In this document: one piece after another, positions 18,353 through 26,899 of the stretch
Numbering within the stretch: the first letter of the stretch is position 1
Layout: every line of letters begins with the position of its first letter
DNA from: Thalassobacillus devorans MSP14
GTDB taxonomy: Bacteria; Bacillota; Bacilli; Bacillales; Halobacillaceae
Direction of reading: 5' to 3'
Length of the DNA stretch: 64,000 nt
NCBI RefSeq assembly: GCF_000496835.1
Contig: NZ_KI543236.1
Coordinates: forward strand, 431,866 to 495,865
Translations under genes and position numbers: made by a program
Notes under the pieces: generated by a model
What the model saw: the letters and a program-made list of their open reading frames with translations, nothing else
What the model was told of the DNA's origin: nothing
The model's database searches: none

Positions 18353-20329
18353 TTGAGATCAGTTAGAAGTTTATTGTCGCTTGTATTTGTCTTACTTCTT
18401 ACTTTTGGATCAGCCACTTCAGTTTTTGCAGCGCAACCTGGACTGCCTTCGTTTCCGGAACCAGTTGATGAACAGTCCTGGGAACTGCCGGAGGACATGA
18501 CGTGGGAGGATTATAAACCGGTCCCAGGAATTGATTGGCGTAATGCCGATGTAGAACCGGACAGGGTGCTGAAAGGTGCACTTGTCGTGGTAGACTTTCC
18601 GGATCGTGAGTTTATTTTGAGTCAGGCGGAAGGCTCGGAGCTGGCTGGTAATCCGGTTAATGGCAACATACCAAGGGAAGACATTCCGGAGTTTTGGGAA
18701 GACTTTTTGACGAAGCCGAGTGCGTTAAATAACTACCGCACTATCAATGAGTTCTGGCGAGAAAATTCCTATGGGAAATGGGCGGTTGAAATCGATGCAT
18801 TTGGTACATACAAGATGGAACACACAGAGTTTGAATACGGTATGGGTGAGTTCGGCCAGAAGGAAAATATGCCTCCTGGATATGAAGAAACCTACGATTT
18901 GAGAAGCGATGCTTTGGAAATAGCAGAAGAAGACATAGAAGCATCGGGTGAGGAATATGATTTTACGTTTGTGCTTCATGCCGGCTATGATGAGTCCGGT
19001 GTCTGGCAGGAATTTGGTGAAATGATGTTCATGGGACCGGAAGATGTGACCGATGAATTCGGTCCGCCGGCAGAATATCCGGATATGCCAAACTGGGCAA
19101 ATACCCGCTATGTCGACTGGACTTCCTGGGTAGCTGCCAAAAGCCTATGGTCACGCGCGGGCAGGGGAGTATCCATCCAGGGTGAGAATGACGGAATGGG
19201 GACGTTCGCGCACGAATTTGGACACATCATGAACCTTGGCGATAACTATAACAATCCATTTGGCGACCCTGTGTCACGGAGTTACTCTGGACCGTGGGAA
19301 TTGATGAGCCGCGGAAGCTTCAACGGCCCGGGTGGCCCGCATACCCGCTGGATGGTCATGCCGACATTAGGGGCATCCGCACCGTCGCATCATATGCTGC
19401 GTAATAAAATCAAGCAAGGTTTTCTTACCGAAGATCAATACTTGAATGTCAACCGGGACGAGCTGGCAGAGACAGGACCAGTATTTGCTGATATTACAGC
19501 AAGGGAAGTACCTGTTGGGGAAGAGTTCAGCCGTGATGGATTGCTTGGCATCAATATTGAAATGGAAGATTTGACACCTGCAAACTCCTTGGAAGATGAC
19601 TGGCGTGCCGATATGCAGCGAGGGGAAAAATGGTACGACAATTACACGATTGAAGTGGTTGACCGCGTTGGGTTTGACTCGTTCCAGACAGATTCCGGTG
19701 TTTTAATGGCAAAAACAAAGAATGAGGATAGATCACCGTACATCTGGGCAATTGATTCTCATCCAGAAGATATCGATCAAGTGGACTTCATCAGACCTGA
19801 TGGTTCCGCTGCCATGTACTCTAAGGGAGATTATCGCCAGTTGGCCGATGGTTTATTCAAAGCCGGTACGGACGAAGGGGTAGTCGATGAATATGTCGAT
19901 GAACATAACCGTCTTCACTTCTATGTATTAGATAAGAAGAGAGATGAAGAAGGAGTCCTTTCCTATCGAGTGGCGGTTCGTCATCTCGATGGAGCAGGCA
20001 ACTTTGAACGTAGTGTCGAAGCGGAAGCTGGAGAAGTGGCTCGCGCGGTTCCAGGTAGAGTCGCTACGTATAACTTCTCAGTTACCAATACTGGGGAAGA
20101 AACAGACATTTTCCGCGTGGGTGCGGAAGTAGATGATGAATGGGAAACCATGCTTCAACATGATGTAGTAGAAGTAGCTGCCGGTGAAACGGTGGAGGTG
20201 CCTGTTTATGTACAGATTCCTTATCAACGATCCAAACCGACAGAACTGACATTTACGGCAACTTCTGAAACTGATGAAGCAGCATCTGTAACGGTTACAC
20301 GCCGGGTAGGTGCTGGTGGTGTAAGATAG
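18353..20329 (+). CDS. Secreted M6-family metalloprotease (immune inhibitor A-like)
   Basis: A ~658-residue secreted protease. The start is chosen as TTG 18353, nine bases after AAGGAGG; an ATG at 18344 would touch the ribosome binding site. A signal peptide follows (RSLLSLVFVLLLTFG, cleavage near VFA-AQP). The zinc motif is HEFGH (about residues 287-291) in FAHEFGHIMNLGDNYN, the M6 form. The C-terminal ~90 residues (VATYNFSVTNTGEETDIFRV onward) are a CARDB/NEW3-like beta-sandwich. It likely degrades proteins outside the cell. The protein is rich in Asp and Glu, as in salt-tolerant secreted enzymes. No propeptide partner or adjacent regulator is visible. Confidence 0.83.
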   Translation: MRSVRSLLSLVFVLLLTFGSATSVFAAQPGLPSFPEPVDEQSWELPEDMTWEDYKPVPGIDWRNADVEPDRVLKGALVVVDFPDREFILSQAEGSELAGNPVNGNIPREDIPEFWEDFLTKPSALNNYRTINEFWRENSYGKWAVEIDAFGTYKMEHTEFEYGMGEFGQKENMPPGYEETYDLRSDALEIAEEDIEASGEEYDFTFVLHAGYDESGVWQEFGEMMFMGPEDVTDEFGPPAEYPDMPNWANTRYVDWTSWVAAKSLWSRAGRGVSIQGENDGMGTFAHEFGHIMNLGDNYNNPFGDPVSRSYSGPWELMSRGSFNGPGGPHTRWMVMPTLGASAPSHHMLRNKIKQGFLTEDQYLNVNRDELAETGPVFADITAREVPVGEEFSRDGLLGINIEMEDLTPANSLEDDWRADMQRGEKWYDNYTIEVVDRVGFDSFQTDSGVLMAKTKNEDRSPYIWAIDSHPEDIDQVDFIRPDGSAAMYSKGDYRQLADGLFKAGTDEGVVDEYVDEHNRLHFYVLDKKRDEEGVLSYRVAVRHLDGAGNFERSVEAEAGEVARAVPGRVATYNFSVTNTGEETDIFRVGAEVDDEWETMLQHDVVEVAAGETVEVPVYVQIPYQRSKPTELTFTATSETDEAASVTVTRRVGAGGVR

Positions 20330-20412
20330 TATCGAATTCACCCCAGGTCCTCCAGTAAATGGAAATATAGCAGAAAGGGAGTGGTGGAGGATTTAACACA
20401 CCAAAAGAGTGT

Positions 20413-20478
20413 TTGACACAAATGAATTTACTAAATATTTTAAAAAGTGATTGACGCAAGACCTGATTATGATAGAAT
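20413..20478 (+). promoter_or_regulatory. Tandem sigma-A-like promoters upstream of SAM riboswitch
   Basis: TTGACA (20413) with 17 bp to TATTTT, and TTGACG (20451) with 16 bp to TAGAAT (20473-20478). The second is well placed to start the riboswitch RNA. Spacing and hexamers support it; no experiment does. Confidence 0.55.
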
Positions 20479-20510
20479 AAAGCCTAGTTTATTTATAAGT
20501 ATTATCAATA

Positions 20511-20618
20511 TTCTTATCTGGAGAGGTTGAGGGACTGACCCAATGAAACCTCGGCAACCGGCAAATCTTGCACGGTGCCAATTTCAGAGGAAGGCGAAAG
20601 CTATTCCGAAGATGAGAA
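20511..20618 (+). promoter_or_regulatory. SAM-I riboswitch (S box)
   Basis: The S-box order is present: TTCTTATC outer strand, GAGAGGTTGAGGGACTGACC, CAATGAAACCTCGGCAACC, GGTGCCAATTTC and closing GATGAGAA. It binds S-adenosylmethionine and should switch off the downstream symporter/formamidase transcript when SAM is high. A terminator follows at 20652. This is unusual placement: S boxes normally control methionine and cysteine genes. Confidence 0.95.
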
Positions 20619-20651
20619 TCGATAGGCAAACGTTAAAACGGTTGTATTCGA

Positions 20652-20685
20652 CTCTTCTCTCTTCGTGAGGGAAGGGTTTTTTTTT
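20652..20685 (+). terminator. SAM-riboswitch terminator
   Basis: CTCTTCTCTC and GAGGGAAGGG form a 10-bp stem (with G-U pairs) around TTCGT, followed by nine T. It is the expression-platform terminator between the aptamer and the small membrane protein gene. Confidence 0.85.
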
Positions 20686-20749
20686 ATTGGAAAAGGGAGG
20701 GTTGGCACCAAGCTGGAGCAGAAAAATTGTTGATAGGAGGGATATCCAT

Positions 20750-20884
20750 ATGGTAATCGCAATGATGACTTGGGTTGGAACAATGGTTTTTTCTTTGCTG
20801 TTAGGCACGTTACTTTGCTATAAAGTCGAGAAGTCTGGCGTGAAAAGATGGGGAGCTAATGGAAAATTGTTTAAATACAAATAA
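20750..20884 (+). CDS. Small symporter-linked membrane protein (44 aa)
   Basis: A 44-residue protein with one membrane span (about residues 2-24, with GTMVFSLLLGTLLCYKVE at its end) and a short basic tail (GVKRWGANGKLFKYK). The ATG at 20750 has an AGGAGGG site. It lies between the SAM riboswitch and an SSS-family symporter, 27 bp before that gene. Its look and position match what annotation databases call a symporter small accessory protein; I recall this family but could not check it. It is not similar to the 59-residue protein upstream of the other symporter, so the two are parallel cases. Confidence 0.75.
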   Translation: MVIAMMTWVGTMVFSLLLGTLLCYKVEKSGVKRWGANGKLFKYK

Positions 20885-20911
20885 GAGTTTCGGGAAGGAT
20901 GTTATGGATAC

Positions 20912-22471
20912 ATGGTTTGGTATGTAACTGTATTTTGTTTTTATATTATTTTTCTTATATGGGCTAATGTAAAAAGTCTTAAAACAGCAGAATCGGTGGA
21001 TGATTATACTACTGGCGGACATAGAATGGGTTTATTACTTGGAATTGGTACGACTGCGGCAACCTGGGTTAGTGTGGCCTCCGTTGTTGGGGTGCCAGGA
21101 TATCTATACAGTTCAGGTGTTGCTGCTGTGATAGGCTGGGTAGCTGGCTGGTGCTTTGGTGGAGGTTTAATTCCGATTGTTGCTTACAAAATTAGAAGGC
21201 CGGAAAAACCGGCCAGAACATTTCCGGAGTATATCCGGCATCGGTTTGAACCATTTCAGAAAAAGAGTACATTGCAGGCGATTGTTGGTATTTTAATGTT
21301 TATTGGTTATTTGCTGTTAGTCAACATTCAGGTGACTGGATTTGGAATTGTGTTTTCCAGCATCACAGGCATTGATTATAAGCTGGCGATATTCGGTTTT
21401 TTATTATTTATTTTAATTACAAGTGTTGGCGGTTTCTGGTCTGTTGCTGCCACGGATACATTAAATACCATCCTGATTACAGTCGGTGTATTACTCGCGA
21501 GTGGCGTCATATGGTCACTCACGGGTGGGCTAGGTAATATAGTAGAAACGCTTGCAACGACTACTGCTCCTACCATTGAAGGGGGACCACCTCTTGAAGA
21601 AGGAATTTTGTTATCCCCTTTAGGAACGTTTGGCTTGGGTGCGCTGTTTTCCATCTTTATCTCTAATTCATTAGGAACACCATCTTCCCCACACTGGGTC
21701 ACCCGGATGCTGGCCCCTAAAAATGTAAAAGTAGCGATCATGCAAGTGATGGGCACCATCCTTGTGCTCATCTTCATCATGGGCCCATTAATCATTATCG
21801 GGTTAGGGGCAAAAGTTCTGATACCAAGCATACCTGCAGGAAAAACGACAGACTATATTATTCCGTTGGTGATTCAGGAATTCACACCGCCTATCATAGG
21901 TGGTATTACATTGGTAGCGATTTGTGCGGCTGCGATATCTACGGCTAATTCCATGCTTCTGCACTGTGCCACTTCCCTTTATTATGATGTGTACTTGAAT
22001 ATATCTTCCAAAAGGATCAGTGACAGAAAGTTCAAGAACTGGCTGCGGTTGAGTATCTTTGCTATTGCAGCCGTAGCAGTTGTATTAGCTATTAAACCAC
22101 CGTGGTTCTTAGCAATGGGATTTGTCTATATATACGGAGGATTTGGAGCAGCCTTTTTCCTGGTTGTTATCCTGGGTCTTTATTGGAAGCGAATGAACAG
22201 AGCAGGAGCCTATGCCGGAATTACCATCGGTGCGGTGGTGTATGTGGTGGCTAAGGCAATGGGGTATACCGTGCCATTTGTAATTGCTGTAGCTGCGTCA
22301 CTAATAGGGGTATTAATTGCTGTCTATTCTACTAAAAAAGCTCCTCTTGAAGCATATGAACCTTATTTTAAGGCAGAGATCAGCGATGCAACAAGAAGGG
22401 TATTGAATGATGTTAGAAATAGTTCACATGAAGAATCTCAAGTTAAAGCTGGCCAATCTAAAATAGGATAG
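20912..22471 (+). CDS. Sodium:solute symporter under SAM riboswitch
   Basis: A 519-residue SSS-family transporter with about 13 membrane segments. Signatures: SVDDYTTGGHRMG near the N terminus, TTAATWVSVASVVGVPGYLY in helix 2, FPEYIRHRFEPF loop, and the sodium-site stretch AICAAAISTANSMLLHCATS. The ATG lies 11 bases after GGAAGGAT. The SAM riboswitch upstream implies expression in methionine/SAM shortage, so a sulfur-containing or methyl-donor-related solute is a reasonable guess. A formamidase gene follows 120 bp downstream, which instead hints at an amide. Both ideas are inference. Confidence 0.85.
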   Translation: MVWYVTVFCFYIIFLIWANVKSLKTAESVDDYTTGGHRMGLLLGIGTTAATWVSVASVVGVPGYLYSSGVAAVIGWVAGWCFGGGLIPIVAYKIRRPEKPARTFPEYIRHRFEPFQKKSTLQAIVGILMFIGYLLLVNIQVTGFGIVFSSITGIDYKLAIFGFLLFILITSVGGFWSVAATDTLNTILITVGVLLASGVIWSLTGGLGNIVETLATTTAPTIEGGPPLEEGILLSPLGTFGLGALFSIFISNSLGTPSSPHWVTRMLAPKNVKVAIMQVMGTILVLIFIMGPLIIIGLGAKVLIPSIPAGKTTDYIIPLVIQEFTPPIIGGITLVAICAAAISTANSMLLHCATSLYYDVYLNISSKRISDRKFKNWLRLSIFAIAAVAVVLAIKPPWFLAMGFVYIYGGFGAAFFLVVILGLYWKRMNRAGAYAGITIGAVVYVVAKAMGYTVPFVIAVAASLIGVLIAVYSTKKAPLEAYEPYFKAEISDATRRVLNDVRNSSHEESQVKAGQSKIG

Positions 22472-22487
22472 GTAAATTTTAAAGGTA

Positions 22488-22537
22488 GTTAACGATTTAT
22501 ACCTTTAAGGGGCTGGCGCTTTCTTCTTTGTATGTTT
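22488..22537. repeat. Degenerate partial copy of the dispersed repeat
   Basis: GTTAACGATTTATACCTTTA followed by AGGGGCTGGCGCTTTC matches the centre and right arm of the dispersed palindrome with many changes. The left arm is not recognisable. Confidence 0.4.
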
Positions 22538-22610
22538 TACCAGGTAATAGAATAGGGAATTTATTAACAAATAGGAAAAGGAGGACAAGTTAATGAGTGG
22601 TTAAGGCGGT

Positions 22611-23582
22611 TTGAATAAATCTCCAAACGGTGTAGTGCTCGGTTTAGTGCAGCTGCAGCTTCCGGTTGTGGACTCAAAAGAAGATTTGACTAAACAGACA
22701 GAGAAAGTGTGCGAAATGGTACGGAAAGCCAAGCGGTTCGCAGCACCGATTGATTTAGTAGTTTTTCCGGAGTATATGCTGCATGGCCTTTCGATGGACA
22801 CCAATGACGAGATAATGTGCTCAATCGATGGGCCTGAGGTTTCTAAGCTCAAAGAAGTTTGTAAAGAAAACGATATTTGGGGCTGTTTTTCCATAATGGA
22901 ATATAATCCAAATGGCAATCCTTACAATACGGGATTAATCATTGATAATCATGGCGAGATAAAACTGAACTATCGAAAATTACATCCTTGGACGCCAGTA
23001 GAACCTTGGGAACCGGGAGATGTAGGGCTGCCTGTTTGTGAGGGTCCAAATGGAAGCACCTTAGGATTAGCCATTTGTCATGATGGAATGTTCCCGGAAG
23101 TCAGTCGCGAACTAGCTTACAAAGGGGCCGACGTCATTTTACGCACAGCGGGTTACACGCGCCCAATTCGCCACTCCTGGCGAATCACTAACCAGGCGAA
23201 TGCGTTTTGCAACTTGGCATACACTGCTTCGGTAGCTATGTGCGGCAGTGATGGAACGAATGATTCCATGGGTGAAGGAATGATTGTCGGTTTCGATGGG
23301 GTGCCGTTAGTAGAGGGTAGTGACCGACCTGACGAAATCATTACAGGAGAGGTACGTCCTGATTTGGCACTGGAAGCTCGAAAGCATTGGGCTGTTGAAA
23401 ATAATATTTATCAGCTCGGGCATAGAGGTTATGTCGCAGTAGAAGGTGGCGTCATGGATTCGCCTTATACTTATATGAAGGATCTTCAGGAAGGTAATTA
23501 TCGTCTGCCTTGGGAAGATGAAATTGTCCATAAAGATGGCCAGGCATACGGCTTTGGTCCTCCTCGGAAAAAAAAGCAATAA
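22611..23582 (+). CDS. amiF: Formamidase (AmiF-like), with in-frame stop near original start
   Basis: A nitrilase-superfamily amidase very close in layout to H. pylori and Bacillus AmiF, which hydrolyse formamide to formate and ammonia. The catalytic triad is visible: Glu in VVFPEYMLHG, Lys in NYRKLHPWTPVEPW, Cys in AICHDGMFPE. The natural start appears to be ATG 22593, which has a perfect AAAAGGAGG site, but it reads ATG AGT GGT TAA and stops; the same frame then continues GGC GGT TTG into the formamidase. Only a poorly placed TTG at 22611 can start the rest, giving 323 residues with the core intact. It may be expressed weakly, by reinitiation, or be a recent pseudogene or base error. Confidence 0.82.
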   Translation: MNKSPNGVVLGLVQLQLPVVDSKEDLTKQTEKVCEMVRKAKRFAAPIDLVVFPEYMLHGLSMDTNDEIMCSIDGPEVSKLKEVCKENDIWGCFSIMEYNPNGNPYNTGLIIDNHGEIKLNYRKLHPWTPVEPWEPGDVGLPVCEGPNGSTLGLAICHDGMFPEVSRELAYKGADVILRTAGYTRPIRHSWRITNQANAFCNLAYTASVAMCGSDGTNDSMGEGMIVGFDGVPLVEGSDRPDEIITGEVRPDLALEARKHWAVENNIYQLGHRGYVAVEGGVMDSPYTYMKDLQEGNYRLPWEDEIVHKDGQAYGFGPPRKKKQ

Positions 23583-23593
23583 AATAAATATGG

Positions 23594-23626
23594 TGTGCCA
23601 GGTCTTGATGGTCTGGCACTTTTTTT
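23594..23626 (+). terminator. Terminator after formamidase
   Basis: Arms GTGCCAG and CTGGCAC with seven T following; it ends the SAM-riboswitch transcript. Confidence 0.75.
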
Positions 23627-23793
23627 ATGTCTACGAACAGACCAATACATTTAAATAATTGGAAATCTCGGAGTCGGGGATTTCCTATTGTTAATGTCTT
23701 GTTAGTAGTAATTTACTCGAAAAATACCCCAGTTCTTTCGACTTACATTTCCATGTCATACCTACCAATTTCCGGAGAAATACTTAGAAAAGT

Positions 23794-23823
23794 TTGAAAA
23801 TTATCACTTGAACTCCTTACAAT
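23794..23823 (+). promoter_or_regulatory. Possible promoter of the C15-like gene
   Basis: TTGAAA and TACAAT are 18 bp apart, 45 bp before the ATG of the secreted C15-like protein. The rest of the 285-bp gap holds only the upstream terminator and AT-rich sequence. Confidence 0.4.
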
Positions 23824-23867
23824 AAAAACTAGTAAACTAGCACAAGCGAAAATAGAGGAAGAGGGAG

Positions 23868-25157
23868 ATGAAACATTTGAAACTTAGGACCGTTATTATG
23901 ACATGGACAGCTATACTTATTGCAGGTTTTGGAACAACTTCTGTCGTAAAAGCCGAAAGTCATTGTTATAACGAAGATGTGTCTTTAACACCGGAAGAGC
24001 AGCGAATGGAAGATGGAGCTCCGGTCCCTCAACAGATTATGGATGATGCGGAGTTCACCCAATTTGCAGAAAGGTTTGAGGAGCAACTATGTAAAGCGGA
24101 AAGTGTGGAGCAGGCAAAGAAATTGATTAGTAACCATGGGGAGCAGTTATGGGATACTGCGATAGCCAGGGCACAAGGAAAACGTCCTGATTTAGGTGAT
24201 CTTGATCGCTACGATGACCGTCCGTTATATTGGGCAAGGTTACGTATGACCAGTGCATTGCGTCAATGGGAACCTGACTTTTCAATTTCTGAAGAAGAAC
24301 GGAATGAATTAATGAAAGAACTGGAATATACATCAAGGGGCATCACTTCGATAAAGTTTCCAAAAGGAAAAGGAGTGAAACGCATACTAGTGACAGGGTT
24401 TGACCCATACCGCTTGGAACAGGAATTCAGACGGAGTAATCCATCTGGTGCTGCTGCTTTACAACTGGATGGACAAAAGGTCATGACACAAGATGGGCCG
24501 GCTTTCATCCAGGCTGCTAATTTCCCGGTAAGATGGGAAGATTTTGAGGAAGGTATTGTGGAAGATACGTTTGGTCCATATTTAGAAGAAAGTAAAGAAC
24601 AGGTAGACTTGATGATGACCATCAGCCAGGGAGGCCCTCGTGTGATGGCAATTGAAGGGTTTGCCGGACGCTGGCATACAGGAGTCGGGAACAACCTGGA
24701 AGAGCGATCAAGCGTGATACCGACCGTTTCTGATTGGCCAATGCCGGAAGAGCTTCCGGAATTTATCGAGACTACTTTGCCAGTGGAAGCAATGGTTAAT
24801 GCGGACACTGGTCCATGGCCGGTAGAGAGGAACAATGAAGTCTGTGAATGGCTGGCACCAGAATACCGGGATGCACCTTATGTTTGTCAGGATGATGGTC
24901 CAACTGAAGACTCAAAAGCTCGGGCTGGCGGGGGAGGAAGTTATCTATCGAATGAAAGTCAATACCGCTCTAATCGTGTAAGACTTGGTCTTGGTGCCTA
25001 CGATATCCCTGGGGGCCATCTGCACGTAGCTGCTCAGGAACACTATCCTGAAGATACGAGTGTTTATATAACTGAGGAATTTAAGGAGTTTCGTATGGAT
25101 ACAGTAGACCAGACCGTTGAGCTGGTTAAAGCTGCAGCCAATGCAGTAAAAAAGTAA
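23868..25157 (+). CDS. Secreted pyroglutamyl-peptidase I-like (C15) protein with Cys-to-Ser change
   Basis: A 429-residue protein with a signal peptide (TVIMTWTAILIAGFG, cleavage near VKA-ES). Residues ~170-420 follow the peptidase C15 plan: ILVTGFDPY (family LTGFEPF), then SNPSGAAAL, an acidic residue near 263 in RVMAIEG where the catalytic Glu is expected, GGGSYLSN at 355-362, and GGHLHV with His at 384/386. In true Pcp the matching segment is AGTYVCN, with the nucleophile Cys; here Ser361 takes its place. Cytoplasmic Pcp is ~215 residues, so this form has a ~160-residue extra N-terminal region. It may be an inactive homologue or a serine-using enzyme; the substrate is unknown. Confidence 0.65.
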   Translation: MKHLKLRTVIMTWTAILIAGFGTTSVVKAESHCYNEDVSLTPEEQRMEDGAPVPQQIMDDAEFTQFAERFEEQLCKAESVEQAKKLISNHGEQLWDTAIARAQGKRPDLGDLDRYDDRPLYWARLRMTSALRQWEPDFSISEEERNELMKELEYTSRGITSIKFPKGKGVKRILVTGFDPYRLEQEFRRSNPSGAAALQLDGQKVMTQDGPAFIQAANFPVRWEDFEEGIVEDTFGPYLEESKEQVDLMMTISQGGPRVMAIEGFAGRWHTGVGNNLEERSSVIPTVSDWPMPEELPEFIETTLPVEAMVNADTGPWPVERNNEVCEWLAPEYRDAPYVCQDDGPTEDSKARAGGGGSYLSNESQYRSNRVRLGLGAYDIPGGHLHVAAQEHYPEDTSVYITEEFKEFRMDTVDQTVELVKAAANAVKK

Positions 25158-25172
25158 ATAAACATAACAAAT

Positions 25173-25210
25173 GATCACAGTATCTTTACGGGTGCTGTGA
25201 TCTTTCTTTA
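25173..25210 (+). terminator. Terminator after C15-like gene
   Basis: Arms GATCACAG and CTGTGATC with TTTCTTTATA following. Confidence 0.7.
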
Positions 25211-25409
25211 TAACTTCATGCAACTGGCCAACTCCAGGTTAGGCACAATTTATTAAGTTTAATTGTAGATAACAAAGAAGCTGCTTTTATGTGAATTATC
25301 CCTTTAGGGGGGATGGGGGTTAATGATTTAAGATAAAGTATTATAAAAAAAGGCTGTGAAATTGTGCTAAAGAAAAAGTATCAAATGGTTTCGGCTTACA
25401 TACATTATA

Positions 25410-25458
25410 AAAACTCAAAACCAACTAAACCACTCGTATTAATTGGTGGTTGAGTTTT
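25410..25458. promoter_or_regulatory. Inverted repeat upstream of SBP56 gene
   Basis: AAAACTCAA (25410-25418) and TTGAGTTTT (25450-25458) pair perfectly, and inner AACCAC pairs with GTGGTT. It ends 41 bp before the next gene. It could be an RNA leader hairpin or an operator. The rest of the 340-bp gap shows only the terminator at its left side. Confidence 0.4.
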
Positions 25459-25498
25459 GTACTACTGAGTATAACTATCTTAGAGAGGTGAACGAATT

Positions 25499-26878
25499 AT
25501 GGCTAAGTGGGTTGGTACTGATCCCACATTTTATCCTTCTGCTAAATCAGCTATGGAAGCTCCGAGGGAGAAGCTTGCTTATGTTGCGCTCCTGCAGCCG
25601 GATGCCCTTGGGGTGATCGATCTTGACCCTGACTCAGAGACCTACGGACAACTGATTCATCAATTGCTTTTGCCGGGGGAGGAGGAAGACGAACTTCATC
25701 ATTTCGGCTGGAATGCCTGCAGCTCTGCGCTTTGTCCTACCGCTTTTCATCCCACGCTTGAAAGACGTTATTTGATTCTGCCTGGTATTCGCTCTTCCCG
25801 TATCTATATTGTCGATACGCAGCCAGATCCGAAGCGTCCACATATTGTCCGGACCATTGAACCGGAAGAAATCAAGGAACGAACGGGCTACAGTCGCTTG
25901 CATACCGTTCATTGTGGTCCGGAGGGAATCTTTATCAGTGCCCTCGGTTCCGGGGAGGGTGACGGTGGTCCTGGCGGTATCCTTCTATTAGACCACTTTA
26001 ACTTTAATGTGTTAGGTGCCTGGGAAATGGACCGCGGACCGCAGCATTTTTCCTATGACTTTTGGTGGCATATCGCTCATGATGTGACGGTCACCAGTGA
26101 ATGGGCAACACCGGATCTTTTTGAAAATGGATTAAACCTGGATGCCCTCTTGCAACGAAAGTACGGACATAAAATGCATTTTTTTGACAGCCGTTCCAGA
26201 AAGCATTTGACTGAACTTGATTTTGGCGATCAGCATCAGATGGTATTAGAGCTTCGTCCGGCGCATAATCCGAAGAAAACGTATGGATTTGTGAGTGTTG
26301 TCACCGATGTTACCAATCTGGCCAGCTCGATTTGGACGTGGTACCAGGAGGATGGGCAATGGGACGTGAAAAAAATTATTGAAATTCCTGCCCAACCTGC
26401 CGACAAAGATCAGCTTCCGCCGGCACTCAAAGACGTTGGTGCCGTCCCGCCGTTAGTGACCGACATTGTGCTTTCCCTTGATGATCGTTATCTTTATGTC
26501 CCGTGCTGGGGGACCGGGGAACTAAGACAATATGATGTCAGTGATCCGTTTAACGCGAAATTGAATGGCAAAGTGGAGATTGGAGGAATCGTGAACAAGA
26601 AAGCACATCCGAATGGAAAAAGGATCACCGGCGGGCCGCAGATGGTGGAGTTAAGCCGGGACGGAAAACGGCTTTATTTCAGTAATTCCCTCTACAGTTC
26701 CTGGGACGATCAATTTTATCCGGAAGGCATTCAAGGAGCGGTGGTAAAAGTAGATATCCTCTCAGGAGGAGGTATGGAAATCGATCGGGATTTCCTGATT
26801 CAGTTAGAGAAGGGCAGGGCCCACCAGATCCGTCTCGATGGAGGAGACTGCTCGACGGATACGTTCTGTTATCCATGA
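25499..26878 (+). CDS. Selenium-binding protein 56 family, methanethiol oxidase-like
   Basis: A 459-residue seven-bladed-propeller-type protein of the SBP56 family. In bacteria related proteins (MtoX) oxidise methanethiol to formaldehyde, sulfide and hydrogen peroxide with a copper cofactor. Family landmarks: HHFGWNACSSAL, RYLILPGIRSSRIYIVDT, the conserved His cluster around LHTVHCGPEG, DFWWHIAHDVTVTSEW, and the C-terminal HQIRLDGGDCSTDTF. No signal peptide is visible, so it appears cytoplasmic. A membrane protein gene follows 21 bp downstream and is probably co-transcribed. Together with the SAM riboswitch unit nearby it suggests local sulfur metabolism, but the link is inference. Confidence 0.85.
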   Translation: MAKWVGTDPTFYPSAKSAMEAPREKLAYVALLQPDALGVIDLDPDSETYGQLIHQLLLPGEEEDELHHFGWNACSSALCPTAFHPTLERRYLILPGIRSSRIYIVDTQPDPKRPHIVRTIEPEEIKERTGYSRLHTVHCGPEGIFISALGSGEGDGGPGGILLLDHFNFNVLGAWEMDRGPQHFSYDFWWHIAHDVTVTSEWATPDLFENGLNLDALLQRKYGHKMHFFDSRSRKHLTELDFGDQHQMVLELRPAHNPKKTYGFVSVVTDVTNLASSIWTWYQEDGQWDVKKIIEIPAQPADKDQLPPALKDVGAVPPLVTDIVLSLDDRYLYVPCWGTGELRQYDVSDPFNAKLNGKVEIGGIVNKKAHPNGKRITGGPQMVELSRDGKRLYFSNSLYSSWDDQFYPEGIQGAVVKVDILSGGGMEIDRDFLIQLEKGRAHQIRLDGGDCSTDTFCYP

Positions 26879-26899
26879 TATTGATCGGAGGAAAATAAA

